A DNA stretch of 64,000 nt from Mytilus californianus (GCF_021869535.1 NW_026262712.1:67612100-67676099); one strand, 5' to 3'; positions 14,001-22,560 are shown, numbered from the stretch's first letter. Translations and numbers: made by a program. Notes: generated from the sequence alone by a model not told the origin.

Positions 14001-17000
14001 TGGTAAACAATTCAACAACTTAAATATAAAACTGAAAACAGGAAAAAAGTTTTATTCAAGGGACATCTCTCTAAACAGAGAAACCACGCCCCACCGGTCA
14101 TTAACAGAGAAACCACGCCCCACCGGTCATTAACATGTACAAGTCCGTTAACGACCGGTTTTCTGGTCCGTTTTGCTCTGTTAATGACCGATGGAATTTA
14201 TTACTGAAAATAAAGAATGTCATGTGGCCCCTTTTTATCCAATAAGAGAAGCTATAATTCTTAACCGATATGAAATAAACATATCGGTTAAGAATTAGCT
14301 TCTCTTATTGGATAACAAGGGGCCACATGACATTCTTTATTCTTTAGTAAAAAAATTCCATCGGTCTTTAACAGAAAAAAACGGACCAGAAAACCGGTCG
14401 TTAACGGACTTTCAGTTCAGTTCAGTTTCTTGTATAATCCTCCATTAATTGTGGAGCACTACCCATAGGGTATAATTGTAGCAACTATATACACCTTAGA
14501 ACATAAGGAAACATTTAATTATGTACAGATGACTGAATTTAGGCAATAATAATTACTAAATAATTAACATTATAACTAATTCATAGGATTGTCATCATAA
14601 AATTTTAAAAATAATATTCATAATGTGCTGACTGAGTGTAAGAATAAGTTAAGTAAGAACTGGATATATTTACAAATAAGAATTTAGAATTTAAGTGGTC
14701 TTAAATTAAACTTTCTTATAATTGTTAGTTAAAGGTGCTATACGTACATCAGAATTTATAATGAGAAGGTTATTTTATAAGACTTATGTTAATGACCAGT
14801 GGGGCGTGGTTTCTCTGTTTAAAGTGATGTCCCTTTAATAAAACGCAATCGCGATTCAGACGTTTGGAACATGGCTGAACTGAAAGGCACGTCTGATACA
14901 GACAACTCAAATGATCGTTTTGCTGTACTTTCCGATGCTGATAGAGATAAACTACTCAGCAACAAGAATTATAAAATTATAGAAAACTTTATTTTGTATT
15001 CTTATACTGAAAAAAATGCACTTAAATGAATGGCAGTGACTTCTAGTTATCACTATGACTGGTCTTCACTCTTTCCTATAGAAATCGTACAATAACTCGA
15101 GTTTGCTTTGAACAATTTGAATTTATGGGAATTTTTAAAAACATGGTTCCTCAATGAAATAAACATAATAGTTTTTGAAGAACTGGTAATTATCGTGATA
15201 CATGTACTGCCCGTAGGACAGTGGTATCAGTGACTGCGACAGCGATAATGACCTCGCCTACGGCTCAGTCATTATCGCTGTCTTAGTCAATACCATTGTC
15301 CTGTGAGCAGTCCATATATCATGATAATGACCAGTTCTTCAATAACTATTATATAAATATATATTGTTGACAAGCGCATCTGGTAGAGCAAAATTGGTAC
15401 CGCTAATGTTATATTGAAAGGGTGGGTAGCAAAGTCATATTTGTTTCCTGCAATCAGGTATAAAAGGTAAAATCCATTTAGAAATCGATATCAACTATAA
15501 ACAAGTACAGTTTAAAAATATGAAATAAAACAAATACGGTAATGCTAAAATGCACTTTCAAGATGATATATCTTTCCAAGGATAACCAATCATGGCCATG
15601 AAAGCGTTACCGCATATATGAGGTACTTAAAGTATATATCGCTTAGGCAAATCGTTAGATACAAAGACTGCAAATGGAGGGGTCATACCACTATATATAT
15701 CAGTCTTCATGTTTAACCACAGGCCGACCAGCCCAGGCTTGTAGTTCAGTGGTTGTCGTTGGTTCATGTCTGTCATACTTGTTTTTCGTAATTTGTATTG
15801 TTATAAATTAGGCCGTTAGTTTTCTCAATTGAATTGTGTCATATTTTTCCGATGTTGGGGCTTTTTAGAGCCGACTATACGGTATAGGTTTTTTTCATTG
15901 TTGAAGGCCGCACAGTTGCCTATAATTGCTAAAATCCATTTCATTTGATCTTTGGTGGATAGTTGTCTCATTGGCAATCATACCGCATCTCCTTATTTTT
16001 TTTATATTGTAAAATTGCTTTCGGGCCTTTGAAAATCTTCTCTACAGGCCAACAGAATCCAACTAAAATTTTTCGTGAAATTGAGCTTCGGGCCTGTGGA
16101 TTCAAAACTTTAAAGTTTATCGTGAAGACTGATATATATATGTATGAGTATTTGACTGCAACATATGCCATTAATAATTCTTAACCCCTCTTTATCCAGG
16201 GGAGATAACATAATGCATTTAATATAAAAAGCCACATTGTCTCTTTTAATGCGAATCGTCGATGCCAGGATTTTTGAAAGGGGGACGTAATTCTAAAAAA
16301 GTGAAGAAATATCTTGAAAAAAAACATTTGAACGATTTTATGATAACAATGATATAAAGGGGGCGTATGCCCTCTACGCCCCGATCCCCCTGAATCCGCC
16401 ACTGAAGCTAGAAGGTCAACAAATAGTCTTGACCAATAGGCACGGGTGTCTATGCAATAAGCTCTAATTCTTCCGAGTCGCAAAAGGTTGTAAAAAAGTC
16501 AAAGACTGTAAAATCAACCATAAAGACAATAGACAACTGCTGACGAGGTTCTTGTGACAGGCACTTGAACATATGGCGTTGTCGATCTTAATCCTGCTCT
16601 CTTTAATGTCGATCAGAAAACTAATAAAAGGAATATAAAACATGTTTAAATTGAAAATTGTTTAGCCAATGGTTCAACCTCAGACCGAAGACATTCAATA
16701 ATTGGTACAGTGCCGGATAAACAAACACATTAGCCTACAAATTTTCATTTGACCCAAAAGATTAGTATTGTGGTGTTTTGATATTTTGTGCAAATAAAAA
16801 TCAAACAAATGTCACCAAATGTTTTATATTTAGAATCAAAACCAAACAAATCTATCATCATTATCCACAGACACTTAACTATTTACAAAGACCGTATAAT
16901 ATAAACGAAAAGGACATAACCTTTACGTACGACGACGAATAATCCCAATAGGCTATTCAACACCGAAATTCGGTTTGGTCGACCTCGATATGGTGTCTCA

Positions 17001-18951
17001 GTCAAACAATTGCAAACTTAATTATACTACAAACTAATTTGTTTATAAGACCATGGAAAAATGAATGTTTGTTTCCCCTAGCATATGAAAATTATTAAGG
17101 CCCGACAGGCAGGAAAAACTTTTCATTTATATTTTTTTTAAGTTTCGCTCTACAGAGAATGTTGTTGTTAACCTGGCAGTAAATTCTTGTTTTACATTCT
17201 ATATTGTGATATAAGCTATGTGAAACTACAGAGATGATAATTGAGCAATATTGAAACACTTTTAAGAGATTATCAGACAATTTGAAAAACCATCATTGAA
17301 AATTGTCAATAGAAACCAAAGCAACACTTTTATTTTCATTTGCCAAAAAAAAAAATATCACAACGTTTTGTACGCGTAAAAATGATTTCATATTTTCAAC
17401 CAAAAAACATACAGTTAAGACAAATTGCCGATAAAAAGAATAATGGCATTTTATTTTTTGATACTGACTTTATCAGCTCGGGATATTCTAGCTGATAAAG
17501 TCCGTATAAAAATGAAAATGTCATTATTCTATAAGGTTTTATTTAGATTACGGCTTCGACTTATTGGCCATTCAGTAAAATCCATATATTACCTTATTGA
17601 CGATCTAGGGGGGGGGGGGGGGGCACGGAGCTTTACACAAATTATATGATTTCTGTTCTCTGTAATACACCTCAACGTGTAGATCTACGCTTGATATCAA
17701 AATTTTGGAGAGCAAAAATCAAAAGGACCAAAACCTTTTAAGGCTTTGTCCGAGGGATTTGCAACCTTGGCTTTATCACGATAACAATGAACAAACAATT
17801 CATTGTTTCGACCATATCTTTCAGAGAGACATTTTCTACTTGATCATTAGAACCCTTTGCAATGTTTTAAAGTTTTCTTTTTAAAAAAGGACATTTCAAT
17901 ATACAAGGGCCGAGGAAGCGTATCCTAGATACATAGAGCAGTGTTAAAATTCACTGCACATGCCTGGGAAATTGCGTCATATTGGAAAGTTCGTTATGGG
18001 AAAGTTTGATTCTATTGAATATGCTTCATTTCAAACTCGGTGGAATAGAAAAGCAATAAAAATTGCAAATACAAAATTTAACATCTCTCTCTCTCTCTCT
18101 CTCTTACTGCATACACCTTATCGCTATTTGTCCGCCATTACTGGACATCACAAAGGTTCCTGTAAAATTTTAACGTCACAATACTAGAAAATATCTGACG
18201 CCACAATGGAAAAGTGATTGTTGTATGACTCAATAGTTCAAGAGGTGCAGATTCTCGGGTCAAGCGGCGCAGATTTCCAAATAGCGATAAGGTCTATTAC
18301 AGCAAATATAGATCTAGTACAGTAAACTAACTGTACAACTCAAGTCTGTTGCAATGATCATTAGGGTTAATTTATTTTCACCGGTCATACATGATGTCTT
18401 GATGACATGGGACCTTCTTTTACTTTTGGGTCGTAACTAATTTAGAATATTTTTTAATCCTAAACCTGACCCTAACACTAGCCCGAACCCTTAAACCTTA
18501 CCCTAACCTAAAACATCCGCTCTCCTAACCATAAATGAACCCTAGCCCTAAAGTAAAAGAAGGCCCGACATGGTAGCACTGAATATGTCTTACCTCCAAC
18601 GCCACAACAACAAAATATGAAAAATAAAATTGCCGATTGTTTTTCCTCAACGTGATGCTTAGCGACTTCCGTTATATTAGGAGAGACAGTTGTCAAATTC
18701 ACCATGGTGCTCTTTTATTCCATTTAGATATTTAAATGTTAAGATTCCATTCTGCTAAACTTTTTGCATTTAACTATAAGTTGAAATTCCATAGTCTGAA
18801 AGAAAAAAACATGACAAACATATTATTGCTTACCACCAACAGCTAATGAACAGGTTATAAAAAGAATGACAGCAGACTCGTGTTCCTCTGTATGCCAGTG
18901 TGGCCGATGAGGCTGTATACATTGCCCTCCGGTACAGTTGGTTAAATTCAT
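661..18951 (-). CDS. Na+/H+ exchanger, SOS1/SLC9C-like, 5' part of a split gene (partial at left edge)
   Basis: This is a membrane antiporter that would exchange Na+ for H+ across a membrane. Five coding exons are visible on the minus strand: alternative N-termini 18951-18834 or 18705-18594, then 4241-3981, 3579-3442 and 777-661. Every junction is phase 1 with GT/AG borders, and the joined frame runs without a stop. In order it encodes a short glycosylatable N-terminus, a first hydrophobic helix, LPYTVVLLVLG, HIFLPVLIFESAFAMD, ATDPVAVVALL and EGESLLNDGAA. The Asn-Asp pair in the last motif is the CPA1 ion-site signature. The order and wording of these motifs resemble plant SOS1 and invertebrate SLC9C exchangers more than the SLC9A1-9 types. 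The C-terminal half, including any voltage-sensor or cyclic-nucleotide domain that would prove SLC9C, is outside the window. Family is sure; subfamily is inference. Confidence 0.85.
778..3441 (-). other. exchanger intron (2.66 kb)
   Basis: Bounded by donor at 3441-3440 and acceptor at 779-778 on the minus strand. It is AT-rich and has no exon-like reading frame. Its only clear structure is the 26-bp tandem array at 2872-3031. Confidence 0.7.
2872..3031 (+). repeat. 26-bp tandem repeat, six copies
   Basis: The unit TTGATTGGTGGTATGCATCA plus a short variable tail (CTAACT, CTATCT or CTTAAAC) is repeated six times with few changes. Each unit holds ATTGG (a reversed CCAAT word) and the palindrome ATGCAT. 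It lies within the exchanger intron. Confidence 0.9.
3442..3579 (-). CDS. exchanger exon with ATDPVAVVALL
   Basis: A 138-nt exon with acceptor TTTTTCAG| and donor TTAG|GTACAG on the minus strand. It encodes a hydrophobic segment (LASVFTCLLARYLF), an aromatic YGWNWNEGMMFG loop and the SATDPVAVVALLSDLG signature. The TDP motif is part of the unwound-helix ion site in this antiporter fold. It is symmetrical (phase 1-1), like its two neighbours. Confidence 0.88.
3981..4241 (-). CDS. exchanger exon with LPYTVVLLVLG and FLPVLIFESAF helices
   Basis: A 261-nt exon with acceptor CTTTTTCAG| and donor CTTG|GTTAGT. It encodes ALVRRLLKG, the conserved helix starting LPYTVVLLVLGILFG, a hydrophilic loop, HIFLPVLIFESAFAMDFHTF and the start of the next helix (VQVVVLAIPGL). 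The wording closely matches the SOS1/SLC9C group as I know it. Its first two bases complete an Ala codon begun by either alternative upstream exon. Confidence 0.88.
4571..4690 (+). repeat. dispersed repeat beginning CGGATCCAGGATTTT
   Basis: A G-rich fragment (GGAGGAGGGGCCC) headed by GGATCCAGGATTTT. Related fragments lie at 9463-9640, 12340-12515 and, reversed, 16255-16410, several ending in a CCCCCTGAATCCGCC-like word. This is probably a degraded nonautonomous element. Confidence 0.45.
5690..5766 (-). repeat. fragment of the ~400-bp mussel-type dispersed repeat (reverse)
   Basis: Only the end with TTGTCTCATTGGCAATCATA and CCACATCTTCTTATTTTTAT is kept. The same end appears in full copies at 45060 and 58786. 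Confidence 0.6.
6385..6543. repeat. hairpin element with CG-rich loop
   Basis: Arms of about 70 bases carry ACGATATTTATCCACTCTCG against CGAGTGGATAAATATCGT, and the outer GATTCCACCACC pairs with GGTAGAATC. The loop around 6456-6472 contains CTCGGCGAGCC. It has the build of a foldback MITE. Confidence 0.75.
6548..6627 (-). repeat. fragment of the ~400-bp dispersed repeat (reverse)
   Basis: Reads ACTTCATTTGAACTTTGATG followed by TTGTCTC and GGCAATCATATCACATCTCC, a diverged end of the family. It abuts the hairpin element at 6385-6543. Confidence 0.55.
6951..6985 (+). repeat. poly-G run
   Basis: Roughly 30 G with scattered T over 35 bases, following TTTAAA. Such runs can form G-quadruplexes and are prone to length error in assemblies. 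Confidence 0.9.
7421..8020 (+). repeat. tandem repeat, period 166-174 bp, four copies, with terminal hairpin
   Basis: GTGGTTTGAGAGGAGTTGCG starts copies at 7421, 7587 and 7761, with a slightly diverged fourth (TTGTG) at 7933. Each full unit also has TTCAAAGGGGCGT and GAATCGTAATTTCCTGT. The last copy breaks off into a perfect-looking hairpin around CCGCAACTCGTTGCG (7989-8020) flanked by TACCC/GGGTA. The upstream edge at 7375 has a matching ATACCCCACG. Confidence 0.85.
8021..8526. other. exchanger intron, nothing recognised
   Basis: Low-complexity-free AT-rich sequence with no coding potential or repeat that I recognise on either strand. Confidence 0.4.
8527..8632 (+). repeat. ~110-bp repeat unit, copy 1 of 3
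   Basis: The block from AAGGTTCATGTTGACC through CTAAAATGGCTG to TTTTAAGGCATAG recurs at 10552-10668 in the same orientation and at 11808-11930 inverted. The other two copies are parts of the composite inverted repeat at 9.7-12.1 kb. Confidence 0.65.
8633..8909. repeat. hairpin element, 277 bp
   Basis: The ends TTAAAACAAGGAATTATTTG and its complement define arms of about 120 bases that match almost throughout, including AACCCAACTAAATAGGGTTA. The loop holds AGCCATGTGTGCATGGCT-type minor palindromes. No coding capacity. Confidence 0.85.
8911..9685. repeat. element with ~45-bp terminal inverted repeats
   Basis: GAGGTTGGGAACAAATCCCC at 8911 is mirrored by GGGGGTTCGTTCCCAACCTG ending near 9685, and both ends continue into a shared ATATCAT and TGGTGATAAT-like part. 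A second, inner inverted pair is AGAGGGATAAAATTATCCCT near 8988 against similar sequence near 9425-9460. A nonautonomous DNA transposon nested with other repeats is the simplest reading. Confidence 0.65.
9690..12120. repeat. composite inverted/direct repeat block
   Basis: The segment 10050-10140 (GGTCAGGAATAACCATTAAT) is inverted at 12020-12110. The segment 10552-10740 (with GTGCACT) is inverted at 11715-11930. In addition 9690-10040 and 10750-10810/11590-11700 repeat directly (for example CCAAAATAAACA and TTGAGAACTT). The pattern suggests rearranged copies of one element with its arms shuffled. No gene was found inside. Confidence 0.6.
11482..11585. repeat. near-perfect hairpin, 43-bp arms
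   Basis: AGTTATCCTATTCGGACTTG and the following TGTGTCAGTGT are mirrored with only two or three differences. The GC-rich loop reads TGGCCTCCGCCCATC. Confidence 0.9.
12340..12515 (+). repeat. dispersed G-rich repeat fragment
   Basis: Contains GGATGGAGCCGGGAGGGGG-like and GAGGGGGCAAAACT words, followed by a CCTAAATCTGCATCTG end. It is related in style to 4571-4690 and 16255-16410, with many differences. Confidence 0.35.
12516..13229. other. exchanger intron, nothing recognised
   Basis: AT-rich. The short open frame at 13021-13242 has no recognisable motif and runs into the next palindrome. Confidence 0.4.
13528..13885. mobile_element. MITE with ACACCTTATCGCTATTT-type inverted termini, copy 1
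   Basis: The ends ATACACCTAATCGCTATA and AAATAGCGATAAGGTGTAT are inverted, with one clear mismatch. It interrupts only the left arm of the surrounding palindrome. The right arm keeps the uninterrupted site near 15040-15090. A TA flank is plausible as target duplication. Confidence 0.75.
14074..14134 (+). repeat. 30-bp tandem duplication
   Basis: AACAGAGAAACCACGCCCCA followed by CCGGTCATT occurs twice head to tail. The mirrored arm at 14788-14822 has it once, so the duplication arose after the arms formed. Confidence 0.85.
14145..14411. repeat. hairpin element, ~130-bp arms
   Basis: GTCCGTTAACGACCGG at the left end is mirrored at 14396-14411. The arms match almost base for base, through GGCCACATGACATTCTTTAT and AATAAGAGAAGCT, to a tiny AT-rich loop near 14272-14282. 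Confidence 0.9.
14412..14784. other. interior of nested palindrome, not mirrored
   Basis: AT-rich stretch with no mirrored partner and no coding potential. It looks like a separate insertion between the inner hairpin and the right outer arm. Confidence 0.35.
14871..14970 (+). pseudogene. possible N-terminal fragment of a Crypton/DUF3504-type tyrosine recombinase
   Basis: ATG at 14871 (GGAACATGG) opens MAELKGTSDTDNSNDRFAVL, then SDADRDKLLSNKN. It then enters palindrome-arm sequence and stops at 15027. An acidic leader followed by RFA-L-x-D-L-x-x-x-x-(N/D)K(N/D) is how Crypton-derived proteins of molluscs and other animals often start, in my memory of that family. The catalytic domain is absent. 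It could also be chance; the match is short. Confidence 0.3.
15690..16006 (-). repeat. ~400-bp dispersed repeat, near-complete copy (reverse)
   Basis: Contains in order TAGTTCAGTGGTTGTCG, GGCCGTTAGTTTTCTC, GCCGACTATACGGTAT, TTGTTGAAGGCC and TTGTCTCATTGGCAATCATA. Same order as copies at 45060, 49330 and 58786, and the complement of 35862, 37855 and 53556. Confidence 0.85.
16255..16410 (-). repeat. dispersed repeat fragment ending in CCCCCTGAATCCGCC
   Basis: ATGCCAGGATTTTTGAAAGG, a poly-A-rich middle and GGGGGCGTATGCCCTCTACG, then CCCCTGAATCCGCCACTG. It belongs with fragments at 4571, 9463 and 12340. Confidence 0.45.
16411..18084. other. exchanger intron, mostly unrecognised
   Basis: AT-rich, with one poly-G run at 17609-17624. 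No exon-like frame or known repeat was recognised on either strand. Confidence 0.4.
18085..18104 (+). repeat. (CT)n microsatellite
   Basis: About ten CT units directly upstream of the second MITE copy. Confidence 0.9.
18111..18297. mobile_element. MITE with ACACCTTATCGCTATTT-type termini, copy 2
   Basis: ATACACCTTATCGCTATTTG at the left end is mirrored by CAAATAGCGATAAGGT at the right. It has the same termini as 13528-13885 but half the length, so the interior is deleted or of a different subfamily. It lies 297 bases 3' of exon A in the sense of transcription. Confidence 0.75.
18406..18572. repeat. inverted-repeat element with CCCTAA-like interior
   Basis: The ends (CCTTCTTTTACTTT and AAAGTAAAAGAAGG) form a ~19-bp inverted repeat. 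The interior is a degenerate array of CCCTAA/CCTAAC words (18463-18550) that recalls telomere-type sequence. Its right end is only about 20 bases from the exon A donor. Confidence 0.65.
18594..18705 (-). CDS. alternative N-terminal exon A of the exchanger
   Basis: ATG at 18705 sits in ACCATGG, a near-ideal Kozak context, and opens 37 codons plus one base before donor GGAG|GTAAGA. The peptide starts MVNLTTVSPNITEV, with NLT and NIT glycosylation sequons, and then enters a hydrophobic Cys-rich stretch (SAILFFIFCCCGVG). Spliced to the exon at 4241 it gives GVGALVRRLL in frame. No good splice acceptor is seen just upstream of the ATG, so this may be a first exon with its own promoter. Its last 19 residues share 9 with exon B. 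Confidence 0.65.
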
Positions 18952-18962
18952 AGGTATTGTTG
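18834..18962 (-). CDS. alternative N-terminal exon B of the exchanger
   Basis: An acceptor-like TTATTCTAG| precedes 18962, and the first ATG in frame is at 18951. Thirty-nine codons plus one base follow, ending at donor GGTG|GTAAGC. The peptide starts MNLTNCTGGQC, has a His-rich stretch (PHRPHWHTEEHE) and then a hydrophobic helix (SAVILFITCSLAVG). It joins in the same phase to the exon at 4241, giving AVGALVRRLL. Because an acceptor is plausible, a 5' UTR exon may lie further upstream, not located here. Alternatively the frame could open further 5' without splicing. Confidence 0.65.
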
Positions 18963-19274
18963 CTAGAATAACATATTTGGTATTAGTAAGATGTCTGCGG
19001 CAAGTACATTGCAATGGTTTGATTTGAGTGCATTATTTACGTGTTTGCACAGGAAGTTCGACCATTAGAAATGACGTGTGACGTCATAATGACCCTGAGA
19101 ATTGACGTTTTAAAAACAGAAATAAATGTTGACTATGTTTTTCTTTATAAAAAAAAGGTCGACATGTACACCAATCTGGAGTAGTTTTTTTTATGAATGA
19201 GTTGCACCGGTTGACCCGAGGTCAATCGGCGTAAACAACGTCAACGAACAATCGGTTCTTACTGTGACGTAATA

Positions 19275-19400
19275 AGAGGGTCTGGATGGGGGATCCTCAT
19301 ACTTTGTATTCTTTATTTTTTTAGGCCATTTTTCTCTTTTCTTTATATTTTTGCCAATTATTCTCTATCCTTTTTTTTCTTTCATTTTTCTCTATTCTGT
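19275..19400 (+). repeat. dispersed 'attctctattcttta' repeat, copy
   Basis: GAGGGTCTGGATGGGGG followed by T-rich ATTCTCTAT/TTCTTTAT words. Relatives occur at 21340-21900, 22270-22470, 35700-35822, 42660-42790 and 56845-56912, in either orientation. Confidence 0.6.
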
Positions 19401-19419
19401 ATAAGATGAGATATATTTT

Positions 19420-21345
19420 ATTACCAATTAAGGGCCCACAAGGGGCATATAGAGAATACATGTATGAGGAAAAAGAACATTGATAAGCATAGATACATAG
19501 AATTTAAATACACAATAACAATACAATTAGATTGTAAAAAAGCCCTTGTTTTATAGTATATAATATATTTATATGAGAAATAAATACAACTCATATTGAC
19601 TAGAATAAATTTTCCAACAGCATTAAGGACCTGATTGTCTTCACAGCTTAATAAATATATGAATTTTTGCTGATTGTCAAGTAAAGAAAAGTTTGGAATT
19701 TTATGGCAAACAAAAAGCCAAAGAGAGCATCTCTATCAGAGTTAAATTTTTCACATGAAGTTAAAAAAATGGATTTCATCTTCAACACAGCCAGAGGAGC
19801 ATTTTTTGCAAATTCTTTCATTTCGAGGAATATTTGAAAAACGGCCAAATTCAATTTGAAGCTTATTAGCAGATATACGTAATTTACAAATAGCTCTTCT
19901 AAAAACAAAGTTCTTAACCAAAGAGAGATTATTTTTTATAGCCAAAATTTTGTTTAAATTTCAAATAATTGAACAATTTTCCATCAGAAGCATTTTTTTG
20001 GCTAACATACCAATTGTTTATATATTTAGTGTGAATTAATTTGTTAGATATATTCAAAAAATCATATTGTCCAAAATGTTTTACGTCTTGTTTAATTTTA
20101 AAAACTTCTAATATTTTTTTAACAAATGAGAACCAAGAAGTTATGTTAGATTTGTGAAGCTCTTGGCTGCATTTATACGCGTCTTTCAACAGACTGAATT
20201 CAGTCTGAAGATTTTCAAATCTATACCAGTATTTAACAATTGACTTTACAATATCATAATGTTGTAGGGGGAAAAGCCCCAGTTCTGATAATACAGCAAA
20301 ATTACACTCCTTTTGTGTACACCAAGTATAAATTTTGAGAACTTGAGATGAAGTTTCTCACACTGAAGATTTTTATAAATATGGTCAAGATTAAATAAGG
20401 AGGATTGTAATTTATTACAAGAAACATTATAACCTCCCTATATCTCTGAATTATATAACAGATTGGGTTTAAGGATATGATCAAAAATATGAACACAGGA
20501 TTTTATTCCAGGAGACAAATTTATAAAATCCTTTCTTAGTTTATAATAGGCCTTAAGAGCCTTATTATATAGTTCAGTTTTAGCTAGATGAAAACTTCCA
20601 GATGCAGTAAAGTGAACACCTAAGTATTTGTAATGAGAGACACAATCAATCAAGTTATTCTGTAGCAGGAAATCAGCACGAATTTTTCTTCCGGCCTTAT
20701 TAAAAATAATAACTTTAGTTTTTCTAATATTAACTTTCAGACAACAGTCAGCACAGTATTTTTCTAGCTGATTTAGTCTACATTGGAGACATGTGTCTGA
20801 TGTTGACATAATTACAATATCATCTGCATACATCAAACAATTCAATTTCTCTGAGTGAAGGGAAACTGCATCCAGACAGGAGTCAAGATAAGATGGAAAG
20901 TCAGTTATAAAAAAATTGAATAAAGAAGGACTCAGGTGAGCCCCTTGCCTTACACCTAATTTAATGCTAAATGGGTCAGTGACAGCCGGAAGCTCCAACT
21001 CTTACACATGCTTTACTATTTTTATACATATCTGATATAATATTATAAAACAAAGTACCAACTTTCATATTGATAAGCTTCAGTTTTAGACCTATATGAA
21101 TTACACTGTCGAATGCTTTATGAAAGTCTAAAAACAAGTATATAATCTACCCTCTTTACTGTGACAGTATTTGTCTATTAGTGTTTTCAGTATAAATATA
21201 TGATCTGAAGTTCTGGCATTTTTTGTAAAGCCAATCTGAGAATTATGAATTAAATTATTTTGGTACAAAATTTGTCAAGTCTTGTATTCAAAATATTGTT
21301 AAAAAGTTTACCAATGGCATTAGTAATTGTTATACCTCTGCCCAT
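19420..21345 (-). pseudogene. degraded non-LTR retrotransposon (reverse transcriptase)
   Basis: The longest intact piece (20998-20438) encodes KLGVRQGAHLSPSLFNFFI, then the catalytic motif CLMYADDIVIMS, and KYLGVHFTASG. These are RT domains 4-7 of LINE-type elements. Upstream, 21330-21000 in broken frames reads QIGFTKNARTSDHI and DFHKAFDS (RT domains 2-3). Downstream, 19945-19700 encodes RICKKCSSGCVEDEIHFF, the C-terminal Cys-His knuckle typical of these elements. Frameshifts and stops (for example TAG near 21130) show it is dead. The 5' endonuclease part is missing, the usual 5' truncation. Confidence 0.85.
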
Positions 21346-21478
21346 TATTCCCTTTTCTGTAAACCCCATCCACACCCTCTAATAACATAAGCATTGGATA
21401 TTGGAAATCATATATTACGGGAAAGTGCACAAATTCGAAAGTCGTCTATAGACAATACAAAATATTTTTTTGCACGAA

Positions 21479-21850
21479 CACATTTAGAGTATAAATGGTT
21501 ATGGAATGACATAATATAAACAATAAAACGGACAATTGCAAAATAAAATGCGAGTAATCGGGGGCCCACATCACAGCCGCTTGGGTCGTGGACGAGGGTC
21601 TTGATGGGGTTTATAGAATAGAGAAAAATGGCTAAAAATAATAACGAATAGAGAAAAATTAGCAACACATTTAGAGTAAATGGTTATGGAATGACATAAT
21701 ATAAACATTAAAACGGACAACTGCAAAATAAAATGCGAGTAATCGGGGCCCGCATCACAGCCGCTTGGGTAGTGGACGAGGGTCTGGATGGGGCTTATAG
21801 AATAGAGAAAATGGCTAAAAATAATAACGAATAGAGAAAAATTAGCAAAA
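21479..21850 (+). repeat. tandem duplication, 186-bp period
   Basis: The unit starting CACATTTAGAGTA and including GGTTATGGAATGACATAATA and CAGCCGCTTGGGT is present twice, at 21479 and 21666. Both units also carry the GACGAGGGTCT motif of the repeat family at 19275. Confidence 0.85.
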
Positions 21851-22560
21851 AATATAAAGAATAGAGAATAATTGGGTGCACAATAATTAAAGAACAACAG
21901 TCGAAAATTAAAGAATTAGGTAAAACCATACTGATTGTAGAAATGAAAAACGTACATAATAAAGAAATCATCAGAAAAAAAATAACAGTAAAATCATTTT
22001 CATGAGAATTTTACAGAATAAGCGTTATTTTTAAAGATAAAGAAAAATGCCCTTAAAATTTAAACTTCGCCTTAACCTGACGATTGCGAAATCACACAAC
22101 CCTTCAACCTTCACATTTACACATGATAAACAAGCAAAAAAAATAATTAAACAAAACAAAACTGTGAAATGAAGAGTCAATAAAACATAACTAGAGAACT
22201 AAAGAATCAACAATACAACAACAGTGCACAATTATCTGCAAAAGGTTTGTTTTTATTTTGGTAATAATTATAATGCAGGGTTTAGATGGTTTTTTTTTTT
22301 TCAGAGTAGAGAATAAAGGGCGAAAATAACAAAGAATAGAGAAAAGAAGACGAAAAAGAATAGAGAATAATGGGATGGTAAATTATAAAGAATAGGGAAT
22401 AGTGGGGATATAGTTTAGAAATAGAAATAAATGGTCTAAAGAAATGAAGGAATTCCCATCCAGACCCTCAATAAGTATGTTAACTAAAAAAGAAACTTAC
22501 CATTGATCTAGATGCGAATTCTAACTCAAAATTAAAGAAAAACAAAAGTATTTGTTTGTA
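21851..22560 (+). repeat. AT-rich tract with another 'attctctattcttta' repeat copy
   Basis: The part 22270-22470 repeats GAATAGAGAATAA and ends CCCATCCAGACCCTC, the complement of the 19275 copy. No coding sequence is seen in the remainder. Confidence 0.5.

Larger units (their letters stand above)
13230..15352. repeat. 2.1-kb nested palindromic element
   Basis: The left part (13230 to about 14130) and right part (about 14785 to 15352) are inverted copies. Both ends are themselves hairpins (13230-13421 and 15166-15352) carrying CAGTCAATACCACTG-type arms. Inward of them, TTTCATTGAGGAACCATG and CTCGAGTTATTGTACGATTT are mirrored. The left arm has an extra MITE (13528-13885), and the right arm has an extra segment with a possible recombinase fragment (14852-14965). 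The centre holds another hairpin (14145-14411). Confidence 0.8.
4242..18593 (-). other. large exchanger intron filled with repeats
   Basis: About 14.35 kb separate the acceptor at 4243-4242 from the donor of exon A. I find no further exchanger exon in it. Both N-terminal exons already join the 4241 exon in phase. It contains hairpins, MITEs, tandem arrays and a nested palindrome, listed separately. Confidence 0.6.

Noticed and set aside
22076-22095. CTGACGATTGCGAAATC, core-like for a hammerhead
   Set aside because: Only four bases separate the two core parts, so stem II cannot form.
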